Shown: piece by piece, positions 1 to 12,763 of the stretch
Layout of the letters: every line of letters starts with the position of its first letter
Position numbering within the stretch: position 1 is the first letter of the stretch
From: Bolinopsis microptera
Taxonomy: Eukaryota > Ctenophora > Tentaculata > Lobata > Bolinopsidae
Assembly (NCBI RefSeq): GCF_026151205.1
Contig: NC_087074.1
Location: 2,914,001 to 2,978,000, forward strand
Direction: 5' to 3'
DNA: 64,000 bases
Notes under the pieces: model-generated
The model's input: the letters and a program-made list of their open reading frames with translations, nothing else
The model's database searches: none
What the model was told of the DNA's origin: nothing
Position numbers and translations under genes: made by a program

Positions 1-403
1 TACACTAGGATGCAGCAAATTGTTGACAAACAATGCTCCTTAGCAAACTATGAGTTGAAATCGTGGAACACCAAGTCTTGGGGAGACTCGTTCATGTACG
101 CATCTAGCATTATGTCCACAGTAGGTATGAAAACTTGGTCAAAATACTATTCGGTTGTTTTTACAATTTTATAAACTTCAGCTCCAGTTAGGCTTGAATC
201 TATAGATCTCGAACAATCGTGATTGTTTCTTTTTTACCACTATTCAAGAAGCTATCTTATGATAATATTTAAATTTTATTGTATCTTCTATCTAATTATA
301 ATAAAAACAGGTTGGGGAGTGTATTATCCACCAGATAAAAGATTGAGAATCGTGACCCTTGCATACTTGTTTTTTGGAATTCCTATCTTCGCCTCCCTAA
401 TTA
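1..403 (+). CDS. K2P channel, exon 2 (3' part) and exon 3, intact copy at the window edge
   Basis: Exon 2 enters from outside the window and ends at 124 with a GTATG donor. Exon 3 runs 311-403 between AACAG and GTATGT. Together they encode the end of the extracellular cap (a cysteine in DKQCSL), pore helix 1 (SWGDSFMYASSIMSTVG), the filter and loop GWGVYYPPDK, and the second membrane segment (LAYLFFGIPIFASLIS). The split codon across the intron gives TVG|WG. The protein is nearly identical to gene B at 57549-57952, with small changes (S to A, V to I, T to K). No exon 4 follows; the sequence runs into array sequence at about 871. It is either a real gene whose 3' part was lost or the end of a contig joined to the array. 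Confidence 0.8.
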
Positions 404-1010
404 GTATGTATACCACTATCAGTTCATATTGATTTTGTTTGAACCAGGGTTTGTTGTTTCCTTATGTCATGATTTATTAGTGCATGCCATGCATGGGATC
501 ACAAAATTAATCCGAAAATCGGTCCTCATTAACAGTTGGTTAATCACGTGACCAATTTTAGCCAGCGAGAAAATCAGAATTTTAGGATTTCATGCTTGAC
601 CAAAATTAGATTCACAATTTTATAGTTTTAGTGGACTGCAAGGATAGGGTAAGCTTCATATCCACCAAGCACATGCAGTATCAAGCACTGGACAGTGATA
701 CTAATGAAATACAATTTTTTTTTAACGTATCAAAGTTTATCCTCACAAAGCCTACTATCCATTAGCAGTTTGGTAAGCCGTAATTTTCCAACCACAGGAG
801 TATGACGATGGTTATAGCAGCAGGGCACTATTATAATAATATAATATAACGCCTATTATGGACAATGAACATTTAGAAATGCAATGAAAAGGGTATTAGC
901 GTTGTCGTAACAGGCCCTCTAAACCAATAGCGGCTGTTACTACTCAAAACAATCATGCACTACCTTCTAACCTTCTGATGCTCACGTATTTTTTAATTAT
1001 TACATTCCCA

Positions 1011-1525
1011 TGGATGAAGAGCGACAAACCAAGAGCACCATCCTTTAAGAAACCTAATAGGACACCTGATACACTCAGTGAGTTTCGAATATGAAGCCTC
1101 ATTGAAAACAGCTTCAAGAAAACTACACTAGGAAGCAGCAAATTGTTGACAAACAATGCTCCTTATCAAACTATGAGTTGAAATCGTGGAACACCAAGTC
1201 TTTGGGGAGACTCGTTCATGTACCATTCCGAGCATTATGTCCACAGTAGTATGAAAACTTGGTCAAAATACTATTCGGTTGTTTTTACAATTTTATAAAC
1301 TTCCAGCTCCAGTTAGCTGTAATCTAAGATCTCGAAAAATCGGATTGTTTCTTCTTTCCCACTATTCAAGAAGCTAACTTATATAATATTTAAATTTTAT
1401 TGTATCTTCTATCTAATTATAATAAAAAACAGTAGGGGAGTGTGTATTATCCACCAAATACAAGATTGAGAATCGTGACCCTCGCAACTTGTTTTTATGT
1501 GAATTCCTATCTTCGCCTCCCAAAT
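1011..1525 (+). pseudogene. K2P channel exons 2 and 3, first array copy, frames broken
   Basis: Exon 2 (about 1011-1249) and exon 3 (about 1433-1525) align along their length with the clean exons of gene B at 57436-57673 and 57860-57952. Single-base indels break the frame in both; for example the CTCAG acceptor reads CCATGG and the pore end reads CAGTAGT. Exon 1 of this copy is absent because the sequence jumps at about 871 from downstream of exon 3 back to upstream of exon 2. The breaks are probably sequencing errors rather than mutations, since neighbouring introns are equally noisy. No exon 4 or 5 follows in this unit. Confidence 0.75.
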
Positions 1526-2060
1526 AGTATGGTATATCAATATCGTTCCATTTGATTTTTGGTTTGAAACCAGGGTTTGTTGTTTCCTTATGTCATGATT
1601 TATTAGTGCATGCCATGGATCACAAAATTAATCCGAAAATCGGTCCTCAATAATGGTTCGTAAAACACGTTGACCAATGTTACCAGCAAAAAAAGACAGA
1701 ATTTTAGGATTTCATACTTGACAAAAATTATATTCAATAATCTTATATTTTAGTGGACTGCAAGGTTAGGGTGAGCTTCATATTCACCAAAGCACATGCA
1801 AGTATCAAGCCACTCCAGTGATACTAATAAATTACAATCCGAAAAAAAAAAACAATCAAGGTTTATCCTCGATGACAAAGCGAACTATCCCTTAGCAACT
1901 AGCATTTGGTAAGCCGTAATTTTCCAACCACAGAGTATGAACGATGGTTATAGCAGCATGCACTATAATATATAATAAACGCCTATTATAGACAATGAGA
2001 CAATTTGTGTTGAATGTAAAACGAGTTTTTTTTTGCGAGATCACGTTTTTTATGTGATAC

Positions 2061-2150
2061 AGTAAACCCCCGATTTACACCGCGGAGTTTTGGAAAAAAG
2101 TAAACAGCCCGCGGATAAATCGGGTTTTGCGGTAAATTCGGGGGTTGTAT
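2061..2150. repeat. Short inverted repeat with pogo-like ends (array unit 1)
   Basis: A CAGTAAACCCCCGATTTAC-type end preceded by TA is answered about 60 bases later by its complement (GCGGTAAATTCGGGGGTTGT). Long C-rich ends starting CAGT next to TA resemble pogo/Tigger-type transposon ends. No transposase is seen, and the outer limits of the element are not clear. Equivalent copies lie at about 13296-13380 and 24511-24605. Confidence 0.5.
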
Positions 2151-2439
2151 ATTAACATTGTGCATGTTCAGCCATATATCAATTTGGGGAGCGTTTTATA
2201 AAATTTAGCAGACAATCACAATGACAGACGTAGTATTAATATGCATGGCCTGGCACGCGCACGTGGCACCGGAGAGTTTATCATGATTGATTGACGGTGA
2301 CAACCCTCCTGACGTCGTTCCTGCGAATTAGCAGAGGCAGCGATCTCCGTCAGAAAGCGAAGAAAGAACTGATAGTACGCGCGGCCGCGCGTCGAAGCGT
2401 CGAGTCCTCCGAATGATTTTAAGTACCCATGACATTACT

Positions 2440-2690
2440 CAAAAAGAGCGAAGTGAAGATGGTATTTGACCGACAACCCAAGAATTGTGGGTAGAAGTGG
2501 ACCCGCTGCCATGCAGTGTCCCTCTCTTTCCCAAACAAAGAATGAAAATACTTTTAATGACCGTCCTCAAATGCAAATGAATACCGAGAAGGAATCGTCG
2601 CTCGCTTACCCCATTCATTTTACAATTGAAATAGATAAAGAGGAACCAACCGCAAGCAGCTGTAATGGGCGGCAATAACGATTCAATAAA
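2440..2690. repeat. Single arm of the palindrome family (array unit 1)
   Basis: This segment (GTATTTGACC, then GGGTAGA, a CTCTCTTTCCCAAACAAA block, and AATGAATACCGAGAAGGAA) matches one arm of the palindromic elements at 7071-7586 and 54993-55329. No second arm lies next to it. Copies are at about 13690-13900 and 24925-25150. The GC-rich stretch just upstream (2260-2420) has no recognisable content. Confidence 0.5.
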
Positions 2691-2811
2691 CATCAGCTAA
2701 TAATTGGACACTAACTTACCGCCCTTATCCCGAAATACTACATACATGCTACAAGAAGAGTCTCCTCCTAGTCCTAGTCCGTTGGAGTGCCCTGCATCAC
2801 ACTCACTCTTC

Positions 2812-3722
2812 AACCTTAACTCGGACCTTATTTGGACGGACATTAACATGAACGGACATAATTTTAATGAAACGGAACATAATAGAACGCTGAAGGCATT
2901 CAAAAACATCAAAAATCCGAATTTTTTCAATTTTTTGAACGTTTTTTAAATTTCAGCAAAATAATTTTTAAAATCCATTTTTTTATACATTAATTAAGAA
3001 AAAGCAGTCATTGAAGCAGTAAAAATGTTAAAAAAAGAGTACATGATCAGTTCTAATAAAAATATCATCTCATCAATGGGTTTTTCGTGCTGGAAATAGT
3101 CCATGCTTAAAGCATCAGTGATTTCTAGCTATTATGGAAACCTTTTTTAAACCAAACTACCCCGTCCTGCATTTTCAAGTTCTAACATTTACAAGCCATT
3201 CGGCGTGAAGTGGTTTATCTTAGACAACTTAGGTTACAACCTAAAACATCACGAGTAGCTTCCTAGCACTTGTGTTTTTCATGACCACCCCCGAGTATAT
3301 GAACATAACAACGTCGGACAAGTCCCTTGAAACACGATTCACCGTAATATCTAAGAGTCTGGGAACAAGTTTGTCATTGTTGGCGAGGGACTATTCATTG
3401 ACTATGGTGTTGAGTGCCATCAATTCGATGACTTTTTTCCGCAGTGACCCTTGAAAATATCAAGATACTATAAAGTTTTCTGTGCCTCCCGGCAGACAAA
3501 GGAGAACCTTTCCATCGTTAACTTACGGCACAATTTTAAGTTTTCAAAGTTGTCATATTCTGGACAAAAAGTTCGAAATGAAAAAATGTTGAAAAAATTT
3601 CAACGGACTTTAACTTGGACGGACAATAAATTGACGTACTTTATTTGAACGGACATTAAGATAACGCTAGGGCCCTCCAGCGATCAAGTAATTTCCGCCA
3701 AATAATGTCCGATAAGGTAGTA
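2812..3722. mobile_element. Inverted-repeat element with GGACCTTATTTG ends (array unit 1)
   Basis: The left end reads GGACCTTATTTGGACGGACA and the right end its degenerate complement (TGTCCGATAAGGTAGTA). The subterminal motif GAACGGACATTAA recurs several times near both ends, and the phrase AGGGCCTCCAG marks the right end. It is a non-autonomous DNA element of about 0.9 kb. No transposase frame was found; short frames inside have no recognisable motif. Copies are listed at 14030, 25264, 36886 and 63766. Confidence 0.65.
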
Positions 3723-3759
3723 CTACGGTGTTAACATGTTCCTCCATCCACACGTTTTA

Positions 3760-5200
3760 GAGCAAAACTGTTTTACTTGCGTCTCTGCTGATGTTAACGA
3801 TACCGTAAAGTCAGGCCGCAACTTCGATTACACAGTCCACCAGCCTTTGCGGGGTCGTCCTCTCATCCTCTTTCCATAGTTTGGTTTTCCAATCCAGTAA
3901 ACAATTTGTAAACCGGTCTCTGGCATTCTGACAACGTGTCCGTACCACCTAGTCTTAGCCGCAGTCGGAACCGATGAAAAGTTTCAATAGACTTGATATC
4001 ATAATTCCAAGCACAGCCTGAAACTTCTTCATTGGAACATGAAGAACCACTTTATCTTCAAGATAACTCACTCCGGGAGGTCAGATGGAAGACCTCAAAA
4101 CGGTTTCATCTGCTGTCTTTGTATTGTGTTCAGACTTCAGCTCCAAAAACAAATCGTCAATAACAGCAGCCTAGTAGATACGTAACGTTGGTGGGCTTTC
4201 TTACAGTTTACTTTTCATATCTTCCAAAGCTGATGGAACGCACCATTAGCACGCAGGAATCCTGATGCAAAAGAAGTCAGGTCAATGGTACCACCCCACT
4301 GATGTTTGCACCAAGATAACAGTTACTGACCTGTTCTCCATCCACTTTAGACTGTCCCTCTTTTCGATTGTAAGGTCGCTGGGACGCACACTTGCTATCG
4401 CCATGCATTGGGTCTTTTAGCGTTGATTCTTAGCATAATAGGTGTAATAAGCGATAAGATCAGAGGACTCTTGCAGCCCATCTTCGAAGCTTCAGTATTG
4501 TCCATCACTCAGAATCATCAGCGTAGTGGACTATCCATGATAACTTTTATCATCTGCACGCTTCAGTTCCCTTTGCAGTACAAGCACCATGACTGATTGC
4601 CTTGTGAGCATCGGCCCACAAAGAATAATCCAAGTTCAGACAAAAATTAAATATCGGAGGGCCCTGGATATCACCCTGTCCAGTGGCCTGAATTGACGTG
4701 AACCCATCAGACATTTCACCATTAAGTTTAAAACCTGACTGCACTCAAGGTTCCGATGAAAAATGCCTGACAGAATTCTAACATTTTTCACAGGAAGCCC
4801 ATAGTGTCTCATGCATTGACCAAATCAACTTTCCTTGCTGAATGAAAATCAAACGCTGCCTTAAAATCAATGAAATTAAACATAAAAGTGGAATGTTTAA
4901 ACTCAATACAGTTTATAATAAATATAATGTGCGGATGGAAAAATCTGATAAATACATGAGCGGCGTATCCGTCAGAACCCACACTGATTTTCCCTAAGAA
5001 GATACTCCATTCCAACATCCAGCCTCTTAAGAAGAACTATTTGGAAGAACCTTAAAAAGACGTTGCCCTAAGAGTTATAACCCAATCTTGCAGCAGTATG
5101 AGGTTCACCAACTTTCCGGAAAACCACTAAACCCCTTTATAAGCAATCTCAGGAATATGGATCACCTCTTCTTCCCATACCTTTTTAAACAAGACAATAT
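3760..5200 (-). pseudogene. Decayed non-LTR reverse transcriptase, palm to C-terminus (array unit 1)
   Basis: Minus-strand frames read, in order, a fingers/palm segment (FNFIDFKAAFDF), the region SGTGQGDIQGPPIFNFCLN in broken form at about 4690, a YADD box in a third frame at about 4530, a thumb region with ANGAFHQL/WKSKTVRT in sister copies, and the C-terminal RLRWYGHV-type block near 3950. This is the usual order of the 3' half of RTE-like and related non-LTR elements. Its 5' part (endonuclease and fingers) is absent upstream of about 5200. Frameshifts are frequent and differ between the three units, so most are probably read errors. The element inserted before the unit was amplified, because all units carry it at the same place. 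Confidence 0.75.
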
Positions 5201-5600
5201 CGGTCAATGATTCACAATTTAAACGGAAGAGCTGATTCCATATTAATACATATATATACTGATTCCATTTATACTTAGAACTACATATTCAGGTATAGAC
5301 GTTTGCCTAGTCAATTGTAGCTGGATCTAATTGTCCATAGATTCAAAAGTATAAAAGATACAGCCATTTCCGACAACATGTCTTGCCAAATAATTGTTTA
5401 TACTTAGTTTACCTTGTATAAAAAATTATATACGTCATAAACACCCCTTGATGACGTCAACAAGTTAAACCGTTTTTAAAACTTGATTGTTTTGACAAAG
5501 TAATAACTTTTAAAATTAATTTTAAACCATTAATGGTAATTTTAATCAAATCTGAGAAATTTTCATCTTAGATAATTGTCTAAGCATTCTAAAAATTTTT

Positions 5601-6221
5601 TTAGTAGTGAACAGCAATAATAAGGTAATTGACTACTGCGGACCCTCTACCGGACAAACCATGTTAACAACGCCGCAGTCTAAGGTTTCGGTGAACGTAG
5701 TTAAAGCCTTAGGACATTAGACATATTGGTAGAGCAAAAATCATGAATGGAGACGTCTTAAGAATGAGGAGTAGGTGAATGTTAGGTTTGCTCCTTTATA
5801 ATCGTCTTTTTCTCCGATAATATGTTTGACATCAGTCTTGACAATTATTCAGAAAAAGGCCTTGCACAGCATGGTTAGGGTTTGCAGTTTAGATAGCCAT
5901 GTGGCACGCTGGATTAGGGGGGGGGGGGGGGGGGGGGGGGGGAACAACTAAATTATACGAGATTCTTCTCGAATTATTTTCAAGACTTTTATGTCAACTT
6001 ATTATCGAGAAAAAAACGATTTATAAAGGAGCAACCTAACATTCTACCTACTCCTCATTTCTTAAACGTCCACTACATGAATTTGCTCTACCTAATATGA
6101 CTTATGTCCTTAAGCGCTTTTAACTACCGTACACCGAACCTGACTGCGGCTTTGTTAAAAGGTTTTGGCCGTATAGGTCCCGCAGTAGTCCCATTAACTA
6201 GTATTGCGTTCCACTACTAAA
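5601..6221. mobile_element. Foldback element, ~620 bp, with poly-G centre (array unit 1)
   Basis: The left arm (TTAGTAGTGAACAGCAAT, later TATTGGTAGAGCAAAA and GCTCCTTTATAA) is repeated in reverse complement up to ATTGCGTTCCACTACTAA. Arms are about 230 bases. The centre holds a run of about 26 G at 5917-5942 that is missing in the sister copy. The clean locus at 54300-54320 lacks the whole segment, so it is an insertion. No coding capacity is seen. Confidence 0.7.
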
Positions 6222-7070
6222 GAAATTAATCCCGATAACACTCAACCTCTGCCTATCCAGAGGATATCACCATTATTCACCTGTCACACAGCATACGAAC
6301 GCTGTAAGAAGATGAGATCAGACCTCAATAAATTCTTTTCTAAAAATTTACCCGGAAAGTTTCTTCTAATATCTTGCTCATCATAAAGATAATTTGTCAT
6401 TGAAGTTTGTGCTTTTTTGAAGAATATTTTTATACAACGTCAATTTTTGGCGATTTAGTATTCCTGGTGTAGGGCCATCGCCTTGGGTTAGTGGAGGCAC
6501 AGTTCTTGCATCCTATAGGTTAATTGTGCATTAGGCTATTTTTTTAAAAGTTGAAAATCGAAAAGTTGCACACGTTGGGACAGCGCCCCAAATTGATAGA
6601 AATCGCTAAAATCACTGAAAATTGCTGTTATCGTCATTTTCTGTCACTTAGGAGTGCCGTTGTGATTACAGTTCTTCTTGAATACATAGAAACTTTGCAT
6701 GCCCTTAATCCAAGCTATAAATAAAACAATTACATGTAAAAATTTACGGCGATTCAATTTGGAGCGCACGCAACGACTGGCACAAAGTTTGCACGTGCGA
6801 CAGGTTTCAAATTGCTCATTCGTGATATTCCAACAAATTCTGCTTTGCCACGACAGTTTAAAATGTCATTATAACTGAATTTAATGCCACTTGATGAGTA
6901 TTAAGTGGCATATTCAAGTCAGGTGAACGACGAAAGCTACCCTAAACACAAGGAAATGTTTTATAAAGGAAAAATTTCGAAATAGTTTGAAACTTCCTCA
7001 CTTATTAATGATATATCAGTTTTATTTCGATTATCAAGAAAGACCCTGACCATTATAAACAAAAAGAGAG

Positions 7071-7586
7071 ATATTTACCAAAACCCATAATCATGGGTAT
7101 AGTGGACCGCAGTCCCGTGTCACTCTTTCCCAAACAAAAGGAGAATGATTATTACTTTGATTGACCGTTACTCAAATGCAAAATGATACCGAGAATGAAA
7201 TCGGTCGCCGCTTTTTCCCATTCATTTACATTGTAATAGATTAAAAGAACAACTACCCCAAAGGCAGCTGTACTCGCAATGAAAGAATCCAATAAATTCA
7301 GCTAATTCATAAGTAATACTAATAAACTACCACCCTTACCCGAAATACTAGGTAGCGCCCCTAACGCAACCCAAAGAGATTTTTACAGCATCTGATTGAT
7401 GAATCCAGCGAAACTTCTTACAATCGTAAGCCGTGAAAGAATGGGAAAAAGCGAACCGACCGCTTTCATTCTCGTATCATTTTGCATTTGAGACGGTCAA
7501 TCAAAGTAAATAACATTTCCTTTTGTTTGGGAAAAGATAGACACTGACAGCGGTCCACTCTACCCTGAATAGGGTTTTGGTAAAAT
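7071..7586. mobile_element. Palindromic element (array unit 1)
   Basis: The ends ATATTTACCAAAACCCATA and TAGGGTTTTGGTAAAAT are reverse complements and the arms (about 200 bases, including GATACCGAGAATGAAATCGG) pair along their length. The unpaired centre holds an AT-rich stretch. The clean counterpart at 54993-55329 has shorter arms and almost no spacer. Confidence 0.65.
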
Positions 7587-7589
7587 TGT

Positions 7590-8990
7590 GTATACTTAAA
7601 CCACCGTATAAAACTTAAATATAAAGTAAGTATTCGTTAAACTAATACTCTTATACCTGAGGATCTATTATTAGGATCTCAGGTTCGCAAAGGCCCGGTA
7701 TATTGATGCCTGCGAAACTTTAAAAAACTTGTTTATATCTGCTTTTTAATTTCAGTGCGACGGAAGTAATTTGGCAAGTATGTCATGATAATGTAATCAT
7801 CAGATCGATTGAAAAAAATGTTTTTCACCTCCCCATCATCTAATAGTCCAAAGAAATAAAATTCAACAGTTAACCATCGCAGCCCTTTTATTGACGGCCC
7901 TTATTAACTAAGCATTGTTACTCTCTACTATTGTTAATTCACACAAATGTGGAGCAATAATTTTTTGTCATCATGTTTATATAACAAAATATTTTTATAC
8001 AATATATAAATAATAATATATTCTCACACTTAATGGTTTAATTTCAATTGCCAGATTTATTATCTAAATAGAGCAGGTTGCGCGTTATTTGCTGCTCATA
8101 ACCTGATTACTCATCAGTAGTATAGTTTATAGTCTTTTTGAATCGGTTTTAAATCAATCTGTACAGTATAAATAAACGCCGATACGGAATTATATTACAT
8201 TTTAAGCAGTATTTTACTATGCATAAACTTCATAAGTCATAAAGCTGATTATAATGATAGCACAAGCGTCAAACATTCCCTCCCCATTAACAAATAATAT
8301 CATGTTCCAGTCACACTGAAAAGCTATTAATTATAAGCAATACAATATTATCAATACTTCATATCGATAAGCTTTATAAAAGTTATCCATTATTTTCAAA
8401 TAAATGATGCTAATACTTTATTTGAGGGTATATTTTTGGCCGCCTAGTATCTCATAATTGAACTTAGTTTATACAAATTAATAATAGAATAATGTTATCA
8501 GCTAACTGTCGTCTGTCCGCCAGTCATGACAAAAGATTAGAAACTAAAATAAAAATATCACTATAGTACCTATGTGACAACTTTTATAATGCAGTAATGT
8601 ACAAGTGAACATGTTTACTGTTAGAATACAGCGCTGTATTATAGTTTTATTCCGAGACGGCTTCAGTCCGTAATTTTGGTTTTTTCTTAAAGGAGTCGAA
8701 ATTTCTGCGTTTATTGAATCAGCCATACTTCGGACGCCATGTAAATAGTAAGGGCTATACTTCCAGTTTAGATATTCACTATTGACAAAGATCAAGTATA
8801 CAATTTGATTTAATCAGCTTTGCCTCTAATTCAGGCTTTATCACTCTCTCAATCTCGCTTTGTTTTAGCATTTATTTTCTGGTATTACTTTGTATAGCTT
8901 TTATTTATCAAACCTGGTCAAATTTTAACTGTCGTCTGTCATCATCCTAGACTTTAACATTACGAAATATAAAATAAAAAACTAAACTGA
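7590..8990. repeat. AT-rich block shared with 52403-53576
   Basis: The block starts TGTATACTTAAACCACCGT and ends AAACTGAATCAAGG. It is present once per array unit (also about 18835-20205) and once in clean form at 52403-53576, where it sits on the other side of its neighbours. No open frame of note. Confidence 0.6.
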
Positions 8991-10072
8991 ATCAAGGTAA
9001 AGTTTTTAACCTCAAACCTGCATAAAGCATGCGGCCAATTATCAAAGCTGCACTGCAGCATGCAGCATCCAGGCATGTAGATTCTCCGTAATTTCCTTCA
9101 CCGCTGTGTATGTGGCCCCCAGTCCTCGACTCTAAATTTTCATTTTTCACTTAGTCGTCAATAAAATTACAACACTTTGAGCTACCAACACACAATTTTT
9201 TGACATTTGTTTGACCTTTCCCAGATATTCAAGCTTATATTCAAAAAGTTAAAAATAGCCCGAGTCCTGACCATTTAAAAATCTGACTGATACGTGTCTC
9301 GGCACCCAATCAACGATCATTTCGTACGCGTACTCGTAGTTCATAGGAATAGCTAGTCGCTAGTGTGCAACAATAAAACCCAATTAAAGGCGTACCAATA
9401 TAACAAACTATCATATGGTTTGCAAATGATCGTTGGTTGATTGTCCTTCACCAACCCCATATAAAGTCGCACAGTGTGACTGTGAGGTATAGGAGGCCAG
9501 TGTGTACACTGTACCCAGGTGCAGTCCGATGTACTGTGGCGAATTTGTATGGCAAGTTACTGGTCGGCGCCTCAGCCTTTCATTCCGCTGAATCTCTATT
9601 TTATGAAGCCTGGGTCCCAGGTAAGTTGACAAGATGTTTCTGTCATACTCCATACCCAATGTGTCTAAAATTTTGAGTTGTAGCTCCAAGCGTTTTCATT
9701 TTATGACGACCATAGCTTAAAATAAGAGTGGTGTGCAACACCTACTGCAATCGATGAAATATAACTAAACTGCAGGAAATTTGAGTTTAACAACCCCATA
9801 TCTACAATTTGATGAAATTGTTGTGTAACACTTAGCAAGAAATTACCTGAGTTTTATTAAAAGTGGCAGTCTTTACTTCTTGGCCAATTTATTACATATT
9901 ATCAGCTGCAGCACTACTCGACAATTTCAATTAAGCACTGAAGAATTATTGCTTCTCATATTTCATATCTTGGAACAACGGTCAGACATTATTAATGTGA
10001 TTTGTCGCGTTCCTTTTATTTTGGTTTAGTGCTCATTATCATCTTAGATCATCGTTTCCTGAACATCGGCTC

Positions 10073-12763
10073 ATGAGTAAACCGTGGAGGCTGCATAAGC
10101 TCAACAAAATGCAAGCTTATCCCTGGCCCCAGCACATTGATGTTGATGGTATGACGCCGTACGAGAATGGTGATTTGTTATTAGGCAGGACTCACTCTCA
10201 TAGAAGGACTCACTCTCAGAGAAGGATGACGTGGGAGCATAAAGGAAAAGGGGAAATATGTTGGTATTGTTCAAAAGTTACTGTGTAACACGTGTCATCT
10301 TAAATTTGTTTATCTTTGCTGCCTCCCGTCATCTTCATGGGTATCGAGGAAAACCACCTCAAGTTAAAAAAAAACTCGAAAACTGCGCCTAAGATACGAT
10401 TTGAGGGCGAAAGATTGTCCGACGTGAGTTTATTACACGGAGAAAATAATATACGTTTATAAAAAAAACACAATATTAATTTCTAATCATAATTAATAGA
10501 CGTAATAATATTGGGAGGTGTTTGGAACATGTAACAAGTAATTCGAGCTTGTTTTTGTCACAACGAGCGATAAATAATCTGCAGCTTACAGGTCGACCAT
10601 TAAATTCATTGAACTGTTGTAACTCATATGTCTGACAACTTAAGGGGGGTGTGGGGGGGGTTCACCCTGATTTTTTAGTGAACTTGGTTTTCGAGATAGC
10701 AGTGAAACAACAAACTAGGACTGGTGACCGAACTATGAGGGGTCTCGACCCCAACCGCAACGTGCCCGCGGGGCAGCCAGACGCCATATGTGTTACCTAA
10801 ATTAAGCCACATTTAGCTGAATACCCTGAACATGCTCAAAAATCACGAATTGAGAGGTGCTCTACATATCGCTAGTGTCCCCTGAACTCGTTCAAAAAAA
10901 ATTATGAATTTTCAAAAAGATTGGACAAAACATGAACTGGAGTTAATGCGCCAAAAACCATATGCCATATTTGGTCATACCCACCAAATTTGATCTATTT
11001 TGGCCCATAAAATGGCTAAATCTCAATATTTTGCATGAAACCAACTTTATATGGAAGGTAAGCTATACAATACACATTCTCTAAGATTATATCAGCTCCG
11101 TATCTAACTACTGAGAACTAGTGTTCAAATAATCGCAAAAAGTGAACAAAATCGCCTATAACTCAGTTTCGCGATATTTGCAAAACTGATTTCGCTCAAA
11201 ACAATAGAACTCCATAGGGTTTTCAATAGTTTACAATGAAATTTTCAGAATCAACGTAGAAATCGCATTTCGACCTTAATTTTTGTATTGGAATTTTTGA
11301 TTAGCGCCGATTTGTTTTTCATTTTTTGTGATTATTTGAACACAGAATCACAGTTAGTTAGATACTGAGCGATAATCATAGAGAATGTGTAGTATAGGCT
11401 TACTTACCATAATAACGTTGGTTTCATTCAAAATTATTGATAATGACCAATTTAATATGGGCCAAAATCGATCAAATTATGTGCGTATGCCAAATTGGTC
11501 ATACCCTCATCAATTTGTCCAATCTGATGAAAATTTAATCATACGAGTATTTAGGAGGTGAAAAAATCTGGTTTTTGGGCATGTTCAGGTATTCAGCTAA
11601 ATATGGGCCTAAATATTGTACCACATATGGGCGTTGCTGCCTCCGCGGGCACCGTTTGGCGTAGGGGTCCGGGACCCCCGCAAAAGTTCGGTCACCGGTT
11701 CTAGTTTTGATATGCATCAACAGCTTATCACGAAACAATTCACAAAAAATCAGGGTGAACCCCCCCCCCCCCCCCCCTTAAAGTTTAAAGTATCGGCAAA
11801 TAGATACAATAGCCAAAACGAAACACAAGTAATTGTCAGCTTCTCGCCGCAGTAGAGGTGTCTTGTAGTTATTTTCCTATACTCTTAACAAAGAAGCTGA
11901 CGAGGTGGGTGGAAAGGCGCTGTTAGGTGGCTTTTAGAAATGCCATTAAAATAGCCCATATACCCTGTGCCATCGGCTATTGGCTGTTTCGGTATTTGTC
12001 CCCCAAAATAGCATGAGAAGGGCTATAGCCGGCTAAAAGAAGGGCTGCTAGGATTTTTCAAAAACAAATAGCTGGCAGAGGTTGGCAATTAGCTGCTGTT
12101 AGAAATGCAATGAAAAAAGGGTATAGCGTTGACGTAACAGCCACTCAACCACTAGCCGCTGTGTACTCAAAACAATCTTGCACAACCTTCAAACCTTCTG
12201 ATTGCTCAACGTTATTTTTTAATTTTTACATTCCCTCAGGGTTGAAGACGACAAACCAAAAGCACAAACTTTAAGAAACCAAATAGACTCCATGATACAC
12301 TCAGTGAAAGATTCGAATATGAAGCCAATCATTGAAAAACAGCTTCAAGAAAACTACACTAGGAAATGGCAGCAAAAATGTTGACAAACAATGTCTCCTT
12401 AGCAACTATGAGTTGAAATCGAGGAACACCAGTCATGGGAGACTCGTTTCATGAAACCATCTAGCAATTATGTCCACAGTAGGTATGAAAACTTGGTCCA
12501 AAATAACTATTATTCGTTGTTTTAACAATTTTATAAACTTTCAGCTCCAGTAGGGCTAGGAATCTATAGTTCTCGAAAAATCGTGATTGTATCTTCTTTC
12601 CCACAAATCAAGAAGCTATCTTATGATAATAATTAAATTTTTATGATCTTCTATCTAATAATAATAAAAACAAGGTTGGGAGTGATTATCCACCAAATAC
12701 AAGATTGAGAACGTGACCCTCGCATACCTTGTTTTTTGGAATTCTATCTTCGCCTCCCTAATT
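10073..12763 (+). pseudogene. K2P channel exons 1-3 across the unit 1/2 boundary, frames broken
   Basis: Exon 1 (10073-10423) begins with ATG and MSKPWRLHKLNK as in gene B, and reaches the first membrane segment (FIFAASRHLHGYR) only through frameshifts. Exon 2 (about 12240-12482) and exon 3 (about 12674-12763) follow in the right order with recognisable splice sites. Intron 1 is enlarged by the TTAA foldback at 10644-11777, which gene B lacks. No exons 4-5 follow before the next exon 1 at 21303. The conserved order means this was a K2P gene, or its 5' half; the frame breaks are probably read errors. Confidence 0.75.
10644..11777. mobile_element. TTAA-flanked foldback MITE in K2P intron 1 (unit 1)
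   Basis: The element lies between two TTAA sites (10640-10643 and 11778-11781). It starts with a G-rich end and finishes with a run of C. Its arms, about 500 bases each, are inverted copies (TTCACCCTGATTTTTT against AAAAATCAGGGTGAA, GACTGGTGACCGAAC against GTTCGGTCACCGG). The clean gene B has a single TTAA at 56985-56988 at the same place. TTAA duplication is the hallmark of piggyBac-type insertion. No transposase is encoded. Confidence 0.85.

Noticed and set aside
5917-5942. Long poly-G tract as a functional element
   Set aside because: It is missing from the equivalent position in unit 2 and lies in low-quality sequence, so a homopolymer artefact is the simplest reading.
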